Positions 54,950-63,491 of a stretch of DNA of 64,000 bases are shown in pieces. This DNA comes from Hungatella sp. UBA7603 (lineage in GTDB: Bacteria; Bacillota; Clostridia; Lachnospirales; Lachnospiraceae): contig DLJZ01000013.1 in the NCBI GenBank assembly GCA_002478865.1, positions 1 through 64,000 on the forward strand, given 5' to 3'. How positions within the stretch are numbered: the stretch's first letter is position 1; each line of letters begins with the position of its first letter. The notes below the pieces were generated by a model. It saw only the letters and a list, made by a program, of their open reading frames with translations. It did no database searches and had not been told where the DNA came from. Position numbers and translations under genes: made by a program.

Positions 54950-56407
54950 ATGAAAGAGTATGAAGCACAGGTTGGAGTCATTGCGGCAGGCCCTTCAGGA
55001 CTGGCGGCGGCTGTTCAGGCGGCCCAGTTGGGGGCAAGTGTGGTGGTGCTTGAAAAGACATCTACAGTCGGCGGCGCTGCCAATATGGGGATGGGCCCTT
55101 TGGGAATTGGTACCTTATATCAGAAAAGACAGATGATTGAAATCAGTGTAGAAAAAGCGTTTAACATGTTTATGGATTATACCCATTACAATGTGGACGC
55201 CAGGTTGGTAAAGCGGTATTTTTCCCAGTCTGGAGAAACCATACAGTGGCTTGAGGATATGGGAGTTGAATTTGAGGGCGCATTTCGCTACTTTCCCCAG
55301 TCAGAAGCAACCTGGCACATTGTAAAAACAGATACAGGAATCGGGCCAAGGGCAGCCTCATTTATGAACCGTGCCATGTATGAAAAGGCGCTGGAGCTTG
55401 GAGTAACATTTCTGTTAGAGCATTCTGCAAAGAAGATTATAAAGGAACATGGAAAAGTAATGGGTATTATTGGAACGTCTCCTGATGGGCAAGAGGTTAG
55501 AGTCGACTGTAAGACTGCAATTATCTGTACTGGAGGTGCCGGAGCCAATAAAGATATGATTAAGGAACTGACTGGCCTGGAGCATGGTAAGGATGTGTTT
55601 AGCTTCGCCATTCCAGGGTTAATGGGCGATGGACTTAGAATGGCTTGGGAGGCAGGAGCAGACCAGACCCAGATGAGAATTGAAATGGCCAGTGATCTGG
55701 GAGGGGGAGAACCAACCACAGGTGGAGTCACCAATATTATGAAGCAACCCAATCTGCTGGTGAATTCTTTTGGTAAGAGAATTATGAATGAGGATTATAT
55801 GCAAAACACGACTTACCTATCCAACGTGGCAAATCATCAAAAGGGGAAGGTCTGTTTTTCAATCGTAGATAGTTCCATTGTAAATTATTATATCAGTCAT
55901 GGTGTAGACGTGACAAGTCTGGTGACTCCCAATCCAGATGTGTCCGACTTTTATGAAGGCATTCAGATGCTAAAGAAAAATGGAAGCAAACACTATTTTA
56001 TTGCTGATACCATAGAGGAACTGGCACAAATAGCTGGGATTGATGTAGGGAATTTAAAAGAAACCATAGACAATTATAACTATTTTTGCGACAGCAGAGA
56101 CCTTGAATTCTTTAAAGATCCCAAATACTTAAGACCCCTGTTTAAAGCTCCTTATTATGCGGCAGCAATCCATCCTGGTGGATATGGGACTGTAGGAGGG
56201 ATTCGGATCAACGAAAACTGTGAGGCCTGCGACAAAGAATATATGCCAGTGCCTGGACTTTACTGCGCAGGTGCAGATTCCTGCAACATTTACGATGACA
56301 GCTACATGTTTTTGCTGCCCGGTAATTCCATGGGCTATGCGGTTAATACAGGACGCATTGCAGCCCTTAGTGCAGTGGAATACATAAAAGAAGAAGGAAA
56401 GAAATAA
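54950..56407 (+). CDS. FAD-dependent fumarate-reductase-like flavoprotein (putative ene-reductase)
   Basis: The 485-residue FAD_binding_2 protein has a dinucleotide fold at the N-terminus (VGVIAAGPSGLAAAVQAAQLGASVVVLEK), GGAANMGMGP, and the C-terminal FAD segment GLYCAGADSCNIYDDSYMFLLPGNSMGYAVNTGR. No haem or signal peptide is present. Proteins of this type in gut anaerobes reduce C=C bonds of enoates, cinnamates or steroids. It is co-transcribed with two electron-transfer proteins, so it is probably the terminal reductase of an NAD(P)H-fed complex acting on a phenolic alkene or flavonoid. Confidence 0.82.
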   Translation: MKEYEAQVGVIAAGPSGLAAAVQAAQLGASVVVLEKTSTVGGAANMGMGPLGIGTLYQKRQMIEISVEKAFNMFMDYTHYNVDARLVKRYFSQSGETIQWLEDMGVEFEGAFRYFPQSEATWHIVKTDTGIGPRAASFMNRAMYEKALELGVTFLLEHSAKKIIKEHGKVMGIIGTSPDGQEVRVDCKTAIICTGGAGANKDMIKELTGLEHGKDVFSFAIPGLMGDGLRMAWEAGADQTQMRIEMASDLGGGEPTTGGVTNIMKQPNLLVNSFGKRIMNEDYMQNTTYLSNVANHQKGKVCFSIVDSSIVNYYISHGVDVTSLVTPNPDVSDFYEGIQMLKKNGSKHYFIADTIEELAQIAGIDVGNLKETIDNYNYFCDSRDLEFFKDPKYLRPLFKAPYYAAAIHPGGYGTVGGIRINENCEACDKEYMPVPGLYCAGADSCNIYDDSYMFLLPGNSMGYAVNTGRIAALSAVEYIKEEGKK

Positions 56408-56418
56408 TGGAGGGGATT

Positions 56419-58536
56419 ATGCCAGTAATAACAATCGATGGTATAAAAATTCAGGTGCCAAAAGATTCCTGTGTGTTGGAAGAGGCGCTTAAGGCAGGAA
56501 TCTACATTCCTCATTTGTGCCACCATCCCGATCTTCCGGAGCACGGCTCCTGCCGGTTATGCATTGTAGAGGTAGAAGGGGAGGACCAGGTAGTCACCTC
56601 CTGTAACTTAAAACCAAGAGACGGTATGGTCATTCAGACAAAAAGTGAAAAGATAAGCAGGCTTCGGTCCCTGGCGCTTGATTTGCTTTTGGCAGGTCAT
56701 CCGGAAGACTGTTCTACCTGTCCCAAATACGGAAACTGTGAACTGCAAACTCTGATTCAGTATTTAGGAGGAGCCAGTACACGGATGAAGCACAGGGTAA
56801 AAGGGTTCCGTCCTATGGAAGAAAATCCCCTGCTAGCCCATGATATGAACCGGTGTATCCTCTGCGGACGCTGTGTTAGAGCTTGCAAGGATTTAAGAGG
56901 GGTGGGGATCTTAAAGTATTCCCAAGAAAACATGGAGACCTATATTGGTACGCTTCATGATAAGCTTCTAAAGGATGAAGACTGTAGGTTTTGTCAGGCC
57001 TGCGCGGAAGTTTGTCCAACCGGAACAATCCGTGACAAACGTTCTCTTATGGAATCAGATAAAACCAGGGAAGAGTTGATTGTACCCTGCCGGGCCGCCT
57101 GCCCAGCCCATACAGATGTTCCCCGCTATATCTATTTGGTGGGAGAGGGAAGATTTGAGGAAGCGGCAGCTGTGATCCGGGAAAAGGTGCCATTTCCAAA
57201 GGTTCTTGGCTACATTTGTAATCATGTATGCGAAATGCATTGCAAACGGAGTGAGATCAATGAGGCTATGTCCATTCGGGAAATCAAGCGGTTTGCAGCA
57301 GAAGCCGATACCGGTACCTTCTGGAGAGGAAAAGGGAAACAGCTTCCAGATACCGGAAAGAGGGTCTGTATCGTAGGGGCAGGGCCGGCTGGTATGACGG
57401 CAGCTTATTATTTAAGAAAGCAAGGGCATGAGGTGACTGTACTGGAGGCAAACGCCCAGGCTGGGGGAATGCTTCGCTATGGAATACCTGAATACCGTCT
57501 TCCAGGAAGCATCATAGAGGAAGAATTACAGGTCATGAAGGACGTTGGTATCAAGGTGGAATGTAATAAAAAGGTGGAAGATCTTTTTGCTCTTAAAGAA
57601 GAATATGATGTAGTACTTTTAGCTATGGGAACTCATAAAGGAGTACGGCTCCCCATAGAAGGTTCTGAGCTGAAAGGGGTGTTGGTAAACACCGAATTCC
57701 TAAAGGCTGTCACAGAAAATAAAGATACTGGAATGGGAAAAAGAGTGGTTGTTCTTGGAGGAGGCAATGTGGCTTTCGACTGTGCAAGAACAGCAAGACG
57801 TCTAGGAGCGATCGAAGTTCATCTTACCTGTCTGGAAAGCAGGGAAAAGATGCTGGCTGATGAAGGGGAAATTACACAGGCAATGGAAGAAGGAATCATA
57901 GTGCATCCTGGCTTAACCTTTGAGTGCATCACCGGAGAATCACAGGCAGATGGAGTTGAGTTTATGGAGGTCTTAACCTTTACCTTTGATAAGGAAGGCC
58001 GTCCGGTTATTAAGAAAAAGGAAAACTCGAAATACCAGATTCATGCAGACACCGTTATATTTGCAGTGGGACAGCGTCCTGAGCTAAAGAAAGAAAACAG
58101 TGTGCCTCTTACGCCTGGCGGTTACATAGCAGTCGATCATAAAACACTAAAAACTGGGATTGATGGAATCTTTGCCGCTGGTGATGTCGTCTATGGAACA
58201 AGATCCGTAATAGAAGCAATTGCTTCTGGTAGAGAAGCCGCAGGTTCCATTGACCGGTATTTGGGCGGAGATGGTGATATCAGTGAGATCCTCGCTCCTT
58301 CTACAGAACGGGAGAATTTCATTGGCAGAGTCGAGAACTTTGGAGATAAAAAGCGGGCAAAAGAACAAATCGCACCGGCAAAGGAACGGTCAAACAGCTT
58401 TGAGCCTTACCATGAAGGAATCTGCAGTGGAGATATCTGCGGGGAGGCAAACAGGTGCTTGCAGTGCGATTTAAGGCTAAAGATCACACCTCCAAGACTA
58501 TGGGGCAGCTTTGACCGGGAGGAGGAAGTTCGATGA
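56419..58536 (+). CDS. NuoG-type ferredoxin / GltD-type flavoprotein fusion
   Basis: About 705 residues. In order: a [2Fe-2S] domain (HLCHHPDLPEHGSCRLC, about 25-45), a NuoG-type Cys-rich segment (CSTCPKYGNCELQ), two [4Fe-4S] motifs (CILCGRCVRACKD and CRFCQACAEVCPTG), then a complete GltD-like NAD(P)H:FAD module (Fer4_20 region with CRAACPAH, FAD motif VGAGPAGMTAAYYL, NADPH motif GGGNVAFDCARTARRLGA). The ATG at 56407 overlaps the upstream stop, but its next bases are the GGAGGGG ribosome site, so 56419 is the start. It should move electrons from NAD(P)H into the reductase encoded just before it. Confidence 0.88.
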   Translation: MPVITIDGIKIQVPKDSCVLEEALKAGIYIPHLCHHPDLPEHGSCRLCIVEVEGEDQVVTSCNLKPRDGMVIQTKSEKISRLRSLALDLLLAGHPEDCSTCPKYGNCELQTLIQYLGGASTRMKHRVKGFRPMEENPLLAHDMNRCILCGRCVRACKDLRGVGILKYSQENMETYIGTLHDKLLKDEDCRFCQACAEVCPTGTIRDKRSLMESDKTREELIVPCRAACPAHTDVPRYIYLVGEGRFEEAAAVIREKVPFPKVLGYICNHVCEMHCKRSEINEAMSIREIKRFAAEADTGTFWRGKGKQLPDTGKRVCIVGAGPAGMTAAYYLRKQGHEVTVLEANAQAGGMLRYGIPEYRLPGSIIEEELQVMKDVGIKVECNKKVEDLFALKEEYDVVLLAMGTHKGVRLPIEGSELKGVLVNTEFLKAVTENKDTGMGKRVVVLGGGNVAFDCARTARRLGAIEVHLTCLESREKMLADEGEITQAMEEGIIVHPGLTFECITGESQADGVEFMEVLTFTFDKEGRPVIKKKENSKYQIHADTVIFAVGQRPELKKENSVPLTPGGYIAVDHKTLKTGIDGIFAAGDVVYGTRSVIEAIASGREAAGSIDRYLGGDGDISEILAPSTERENFIGRVENFGDKKRAKEQIAPAKERSNSFEPYHEGICSGDICGEANRCLQCDLRLKITPPRLWGSFDREEEVR

Positions 58537-59726
58537 ATGCATTTCAAAAAGCGAAAGCAGCAGGACGGGAATTCCTGATAGAACGGGTAAGAAAGAATGA
58601 AATTCCTTTTGGGATTACGACTGGGAAGAATACCGTTTCAATTGTAACCGGCCTTCATAATCACGATAGAGAGCATATGTTTCTTCGTATTATAGAGCAA
58701 AACCCAGAGATGATTTTGCAGGGACTCGCAATTGCCGGTTTTCTTATGAATGATGCAAAAATTTTATGCTATCTTCCAGAGGAGGAGACTGAGCTTAAAG
58801 AATTATTAGAGAAAAAGGCTACGGAACTTAACGTTGAAGTAAAGGTGCATTTAGGTAAGATTCCGTCAGATATTCTTGATACCTGCCTATATTGTAACTT
58901 TATTATGCTAAAAGCACTCTACGAAACAGTTGAGGAGACTTACGTAGCGGAATATTATCTGTGTACAAAATACAAAAGTGGGAAAGAGGAATGGTATGGA
59001 AACCCTCAATGGGTAAAACCAGGCACACCTTTAAATAAGCTGATTGAGATGGATCAAAAGAAGATAAAGGCAATACAGCTAGGAACCCATCTGTATTTAC
59101 CAGAAATACTGGAGAAATCAGTTGTTGATTCCGATGTATGGAACTTGGATACGGGTGTAATAACCGTATTTGACCAGGACTGCTGTATGATTCATGAAGC
59201 AGAAGAAAACTTGTACAGGGGGCGCAGGGAATGCTGTGGAAAGTGCACCTTTTGCCGGGAGGGGTTGCTACAACTCCATACCAGGGTTCATGAAATCACC
59301 ACGAAAAATGGTGAATGGGGCAGTATGGAGATCATGAAAGAGCTGTCAGAAGCCATGGCTTACAGCTCCAGATGCTCTGTTGGCAATACAGGAGCTGATT
59401 TTATACTGGACACTTTTCAGCTTTTTGAACAGGAATATGTGGATCATATAAAAAAGCATACATGTGCAGAAGGCATTTGCTCTGCGTTTACTAACATCTA
59501 TATTGCACCAGAAGGCTGTATTGGCTGCGGAAGCTGTATCAAAGAATGTCCAGAGGATTGCATTGAGGGGCTGCCTGGATATATCCATATGATCGAAGAA
59601 TTAAAATGCACCAAATGCTTAAGGTGTATGAAAGCTTGCCCCGAAAAAGTAGTTTTTTGTACCACAGGTAGAGTTCCTTCTATTCCGGACCGCCTAACAC
59701 ATGTAGGACGTTTTAAACGATATTAG
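58533..59726 (+). CDS. NuoF-like iron-sulfur protein lacking the FMN/NADH module
   Basis: The 397-residue protein overlaps the previous gene by four bases. It has a region resembling the NuoF C-terminus (CCGKCTFCREG at about residue 230, [4Fe-4S]) and two ferredoxin motifs near the end (CIGCGSCIKECPEDC and CTKCLRCMKACP). I do not find the NuoF glycine-rich FMN/NADH motif in the first 230 residues, so NAD(P)H presumably enters through the GltD-like partner. It is an electron-wire or bifurcation component of the same complex. Confidence 0.82.
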   Translation: MNAFQKAKAAGREFLIERVRKNEIPFGITTGKNTVSIVTGLHNHDREHMFLRIIEQNPEMILQGLAIAGFLMNDAKILCYLPEEETELKELLEKKATELNVEVKVHLGKIPSDILDTCLYCNFIMLKALYETVEETYVAEYYLCTKYKSGKEEWYGNPQWVKPGTPLNKLIEMDQKKIKAIQLGTHLYLPEILEKSVVDSDVWNLDTGVITVFDQDCCMIHEAEENLYRGRRECCGKCTFCREGLLQLHTRVHEITTKNGEWGSMEIMKELSEAMAYSSRCSVGNTGADFILDTFQLFEQEYVDHIKKHTCAEGICSAFTNIYIAPEGCIGCGSCIKECPEDCIEGLPGYIHMIEELKCTKCLRCMKACPEKVVFCTTGRVPSIPDRLTHVGRFKRY

Positions 59727-59750
59727 ACCATTAAAAAGGAGAAAAAGAGA

Positions 59751-60716
59751 ATGAAAGTATTAGGAATTAATTTTGGCGGACGTGCCATGAAATGCGGAGA
59801 AATTATGGTAAAGGAAGCTTTGTTTGCTGCAAAAGAAGCAGGTGCAGAGGTGGAATTTGTGCGCACCATCGGGATGCGGATTGATCCATGTCTGGGATGC
59901 GGTGTTTGCAGCCAGAAACGGGATCAGGGAGACAATGTACATTGTATTATTAAGGATGATTATGAAAAACTGGTAGAGAAGATTCTGGACGCAGATGGAA
60001 TCATTGTGGCAGCACCTGTATTTTCCGTAGGACCTACGGGGCAGATTAAAAATTATATTGATCGCTTTGGTGCCTCTCATGACAGGGCTGCCCTAGATGA
60101 GATTCAGAAAAAGAGAATCGAAGAGGGAAAAAGCGGTGATGAACTCTTAGATCCTCGTTATTTTAAGAAACGGTATGTAGCCTATATGTCTATTGGCGGT
60201 GCAGATACTCCTCACTGGGTAGCCTTAGGTTTACCTACAATCTCTGAGTTTGGCACTTCCATCCACATGAAGGTTGTTGGTCAGTTGGATGCGTATGGAC
60301 AGGGGCAGAGAGCAAATCCGCTGTTTGATGATAACCTTATGGGCCAGTGCCGGGAGCTTGGAAAAAGGGTGACTGAGGCCTATGGAAAAGAGTACGATGA
60401 AGTTGAATGGTATGGAGAAGAAGGGGTTTGTCCGGTATGCCATGGAAAATCCTTTATGCTTGATCAGGCACCTGACATTTACTGTGTGACCTGCGGTGTG
60501 AAAGGAACCATGGGGTGGAGCGATGGTTCTATGAAGATTCATTTTAATCCGGAAGATAAGAAAATATCAAGGACCAGGATGGAAGGTCTTTATGACCATT
60601 ACTGGGAGATTGAAAATATGAAAAAGGTTTGCATTCCTAAAATCATAGAGAATAAGGAATGGTTGGAAGAGCATTTACAAAAATATAAGGATTTTGACAA
60701 GGTGATTGCAGAGTAA
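59751..60716 (+). CDS. Flavodoxin-fold FMN oxidoreductase (second copy), candidate flavonoid reductase
   Basis: The 321-residue protein is a paralogue of 35682-36626: a KVLGINFGGRAMKCGEIMVKEAL start, CLGCGVCSQKRD near residues 47-58, and a zinc-ribbon-like pair CPVCHGKSFML / YCVTCGVKG near 225-250. It follows the FAD/NuoG/NuoF trio by 24 bases and probably uses the same electron source. The two copies may act on different flavonoid classes (flavones versus flavonols or isoflavones). Substrate assignment is inference. Confidence 0.68.
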   Translation: MKVLGINFGGRAMKCGEIMVKEALFAAKEAGAEVEFVRTIGMRIDPCLGCGVCSQKRDQGDNVHCIIKDDYEKLVEKILDADGIIVAAPVFSVGPTGQIKNYIDRFGASHDRAALDEIQKKRIEEGKSGDELLDPRYFKKRYVAYMSIGGADTPHWVALGLPTISEFGTSIHMKVVGQLDAYGQGQRANPLFDDNLMGQCRELGKRVTEAYGKEYDEVEWYGEEGVCPVCHGKSFMLDQAPDIYCVTCGVKGTMGWSDGSMKIHFNPEDKKISRTRMEGLYDHYWEIENMKKVCIPKIIENKEWLEEHLQKYKDFDKVIAE

Positions 60717-60729
60717 AAGGAGGGGTAGT

Positions 60730-61650
60730 ATGAAACTGGGATTTGTCAGCGCAATACTGGATAGCAGTAGCTTTGAGGAGATGATGGATCTAGCCTCCAG
60801 TCTGGGTTTTGATTGTGTGGAGGTTGCCTGTTGGCCTCAGGAGAAAGCGCAAAGGCGCTACGCAGGAGTCTCCCATATTGATGTAGAACGAGTCGTAAAG
60901 GATCCTTCCTACGCCAATGATATAAAAAATTATGGGAAGAAAAAAGGGATTACCATTTCCTCCCTAGCTTATTATCCAAATCCTCTCGACGAAGATAAAA
61001 AGAAAGGAGAGGCGGCTGTAGAGCACTTAAAGACAATGATAAAGGCCAGCAGGATTCTCTCCGTAGGAATGGTAACCACATTCATTGGAAGGGACCAGAA
61101 AAAGAGTATTGAAGAAAATCTGGAACTGGTAAAAGAGGTGTGGCCGCCAATTATAAAACTGGCAGAGGAAGAGAATGTAAAGATTGCCATTGAAAATTGT
61201 CCTATGCTTTTTGGGAGAGATCAGTGGCCTGGTGGACAGAATTTAATGACAACCCCCTCCATCTGGAAGCAGGTGTTTGAACTACTTCCAAGTGATCATC
61301 TTGGCCTTAATTACGACCCCTCACACTTTGTCTGGCAGATGATCGACTACATAAAACCTATGTACGAATTTGCAGATAAAATCTTTCATGTCCATTATAA
61401 GGATATCAAAGTCTATAAGGATAAGCTTAATCAGGTTGGAACTATGGCATACCCCCTTGATTTCATGTCTCCAAAACTTCCTGGTCTTGGTGATGTAAAC
61501 TGGGGAAGATATGTGAGTGCCCTCTATGATATTGGTTTTGAGGGGTGCTCTTGCATTGAAATAGAGGATAAGGCATTTGAGGGAACAAAGGAAATGATAC
61601 AAAAAAGCCTGGAACTAAGCAAACGATATATCGAACAGTTTGTGATTTAG
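60730..61650 (+). CDS. Sugar phosphate isomerase/epimerase-family TIM barrel
   Basis: The 306-residue xylose-isomerase-like barrel has candidate metal ligands in IENCPM (Glu near 157), NYDPSH (Asp and His near 198-201), HVHYKD and EIED. AAAGGAGGGGTAGT precedes the ATG. It is only distantly like the deglycosidase alpha subunit at 53635 and lacks a neighbouring DUF6379 gene. It is more likely an isomerase or hydratase for the keto-sugar released by C-C cleavage, or an inositol-type isomerase. Confidence 0.78.
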   Translation: MKLGFVSAILDSSSFEEMMDLASSLGFDCVEVACWPQEKAQRRYAGVSHIDVERVVKDPSYANDIKNYGKKKGITISSLAYYPNPLDEDKKKGEAAVEHLKTMIKASRILSVGMVTTFIGRDQKKSIEENLELVKEVWPPIIKLAEEENVKIAIENCPMLFGRDQWPGGQNLMTTPSIWKQVFELLPSDHLGLNYDPSHFVWQMIDYIKPMYEFADKIFHVHYKDIKVYKDKLNQVGTMAYPLDFMSPKLPGLGDVNWGRYVSALYDIGFEGCSCIEIEDKAFEGTKEMIQKSLELSKRYIEQFVI

Positions 61651-61660
61651 GAGAGAATGA

Positions 61661-62707
61661 ATGGAGAAAATAAAAATTGGAATTGCAGGCTTTGGCTTTA
61701 TGGGTCATTGTCATGCGGATACTTTAAAAACTATAGATGAATTCCAGCTGACAGCCGTTGCAGATATTAATCCGAATCAGTTAAGAGATGCTCCCTTAGG
61801 AGTTAACGTATTTCACACCATGGATGAGATGCTTAATGGAGCAGATCTGGATGCAGTTATCATATCAACTCCAAACCTCACTCATCTGGAGATGGTAGAA
61901 AAAGCGGCAAAAGCAAAAAAGGCAATTATCTGTGAAAAGCCTGCCGCAATGACCGTAGAAGAATTTGATAAAATGACAGCTGTAACAAAGGAAAACAAGG
62001 TTCTCTTTACCGTGCACCAGCAGAGGCGATGGGATACGGATTACTGCATTATGAAGGAAGTTTATGATAAAAAACTGGTAGGAGAAGCATACGTAATTAA
62101 ATCCCAGCTTTATGGCTTCAATGGTTATATGCATGACTGGCATGTGTTCCCGGAATTAGGAGGAGGCATGTTGTACGACTGGGGCGTACACTTAATCGAC
62201 CAGATTTTAAACATGGTAAATACTCCAATTGAGTCTTTATATGCAGATTTGAAAAATGTAATCAATGAGAATGTGGATGATTATTTTAACATTATGATCC
62301 GGTTCAAAAATGGAGTGATGGCTCAGATTGAACTGGGAACGTATTACTTAACTCCAAAAAGAGCATGGTTTATTGGTGGAGATAAGGGCTCCGCCGTAAT
62401 CGACGGTTTTGCCGGAGAGGGAAAGATTGTCCGCACGTCTCATCTGCTTCAAAATGTTCCAGGTAAGATTACAATGACAGCGGCCGGTCCCACCAGAAGC
62501 TTTGGACCTGCTGCGCCTGGACTATTGATTGAGGAGCCGCTGCCTCAGGTACAGGTTTCTCATCGAGATTATTTTCTCCATTTCATTCGTTCTTTCTATA
62601 ATAAAGAAGAATTAATGATAAAACCGGAAGAGGTAAGAAGAGTTCTTTGCATTATGGAGGCGGTCAGAGAATCAGCAAAAACAGGAGAAGCGATACGCTT
62701 CGAATAA
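61661..62707 (+). CDS. Gfo/Idh/MocA-family oxidoreductase
   Basis: The 348-residue protein has a Rossmann start (IGIAGFGFMGHCHADTL), the EKPAAMT lysine motif and a YDWGVHLIDQIL segment. It is a second, divergent copy of the family in this locus (compare 52099). Paired with the TIM barrel ten bases upstream, it may reduce the 3-keto sugar back to glucose, closing the NAD cycle of C-glycoside cleavage. This is inference; a substrate cannot be read. Confidence 0.8.
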   Translation: MEKIKIGIAGFGFMGHCHADTLKTIDEFQLTAVADINPNQLRDAPLGVNVFHTMDEMLNGADLDAVIISTPNLTHLEMVEKAAKAKKAIICEKPAAMTVEEFDKMTAVTKENKVLFTVHQQRRWDTDYCIMKEVYDKKLVGEAYVIKSQLYGFNGYMHDWHVFPELGGGMLYDWGVHLIDQILNMVNTPIESLYADLKNVINENVDDYFNIMIRFKNGVMAQIELGTYYLTPKRAWFIGGDKGSAVIDGFAGEGKIVRTSHLLQNVPGKITMTAAGPTRSFGPAAPGLLIEEPLPQVQVSHRDYFLHFIRSFYNKEELMIKPEEVRRVLCIMEAVRESAKTGEAIRFE

Positions 62708-62995
62708 TTGTTTCAAAAGTAAGAAAGCGTAACCTGTAAGTTGCTGAAATTAATTATATACAAAACAAAATAGATTTCCTAGGATATGACGTGGGAAATT
62801 TGAATAAAAATAGTTATGAAAAAGCTCTAAAATTCAAATTAAAATGTAAGGATAAGACCGTTTTTATTTAAGTTCATGAAAAACAGAGAAAATCAAACCT
62901 ACCAATTGTGGAAACAACCAGATGATGCTAAACTTTAATTATGGTTATACTAAAAAAGCACATGAAAGTTGATTTTTCAAAAGGAGGTGCCGGAA
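62708..62995 (+). other. Spacer without recognisable gene
   Basis: AT-rich, with no strong hairpin or consensus promoter that I can support. Confidence 0.4.
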
Positions 62996-63160
62996 ATGGC
63001 AGATCATAATAATACGGTCCAAAAAAGTCATACACTTGTAGGAAGACTGAAACAATATATGGAAGATAACATGGGACTAATAGCAATTGGAATGCTTTCC
63101 ATGAATGGGAATTATACGAGACAGTCTATTATTTATCATTGTAATCGAAATGAAAAATAG
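62996..63160 (+). CDS. Small hypothetical protein or gene fragment
   Basis: A 54-residue frame follows an excellent ribosome site (AAAAGGAGGTGCCGGAA) and starts MADHNNTVQKSHTLVGRLKQ. The middle (MGLIAIGML) is mildly hydrophobic and the end is polar. It matches nothing I know. The strong start and sudden end suggest either a genuine small protein or the remaining N-terminus of a larger, deleted gene such as a permease. Confidence 0.4.
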   Translation: MADHNNTVQKSHTLVGRLKQYMEDNMGLIAIGMLSMNGNYTRQSIIYHCNRNEK

Positions 63161-63491
63161 GATCTGATAAACTGAATCAGTTCAATCATAAAATATTTAA
63201 AAAGTAGAAAAAGTTGCGGTACACTTAGGGAAACAAGAACCTAAGGTGCCGTGGCTTTTTCCATTTACAGAACCTTTTTAAATGAAAGACATAATATATT
63301 GAAAATCTTGAACTTTGGTCCAGTTTGAAAGGGGAGCGTAAGTTGTTTCAGGTGCATAAAATAGTAATGGGAGGTGATAAAACAACGTTTGAAAAGGCAA
63401 ATATTGATCGGTAAATGATGTAAGGTGTATATGAGTAGAAAAGAAAATAAAGGAAATAAAGGAAATAAAGGAAATAAGGGAGAGAGTTTTT
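63161..63491 (+). other. Spacer with terminator and a short tandem repeat
   Basis: It contains the terminator at 63216-63260 and about four 9-base GGAAATAAA-type units at 63443-63479. A short frame from the ATG at 63431 translates the repeat as GNK units but runs out of frame into the next gene, so I do not call it coding. AAGGGAGAGAG serves as ribosome site for 63492. Confidence 0.5.
63216..63260 (+). terminator. Terminator before the GH62-like gene
   Basis: GCGGTACACTTAGG at 63216-63229 pairs with CCTAAGGTGCCGT at 63240-63252 with one mismatch and one G-U pair, followed by GGCTTTTT. Confidence 0.75.

Noticed and set aside
60730..61650. Second C-glycoside deglycosidase alpha subunit
   Set aside because: No DUF6379-type beta subunit is adjacent and the sequence differs clearly from 53635-54687; general isomerase/epimerase call preferred.
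63443..63479. CRISPR-like repeat
   Set aside because: Units are nine bases, contiguous and without spacers; a simple tandem repeat.
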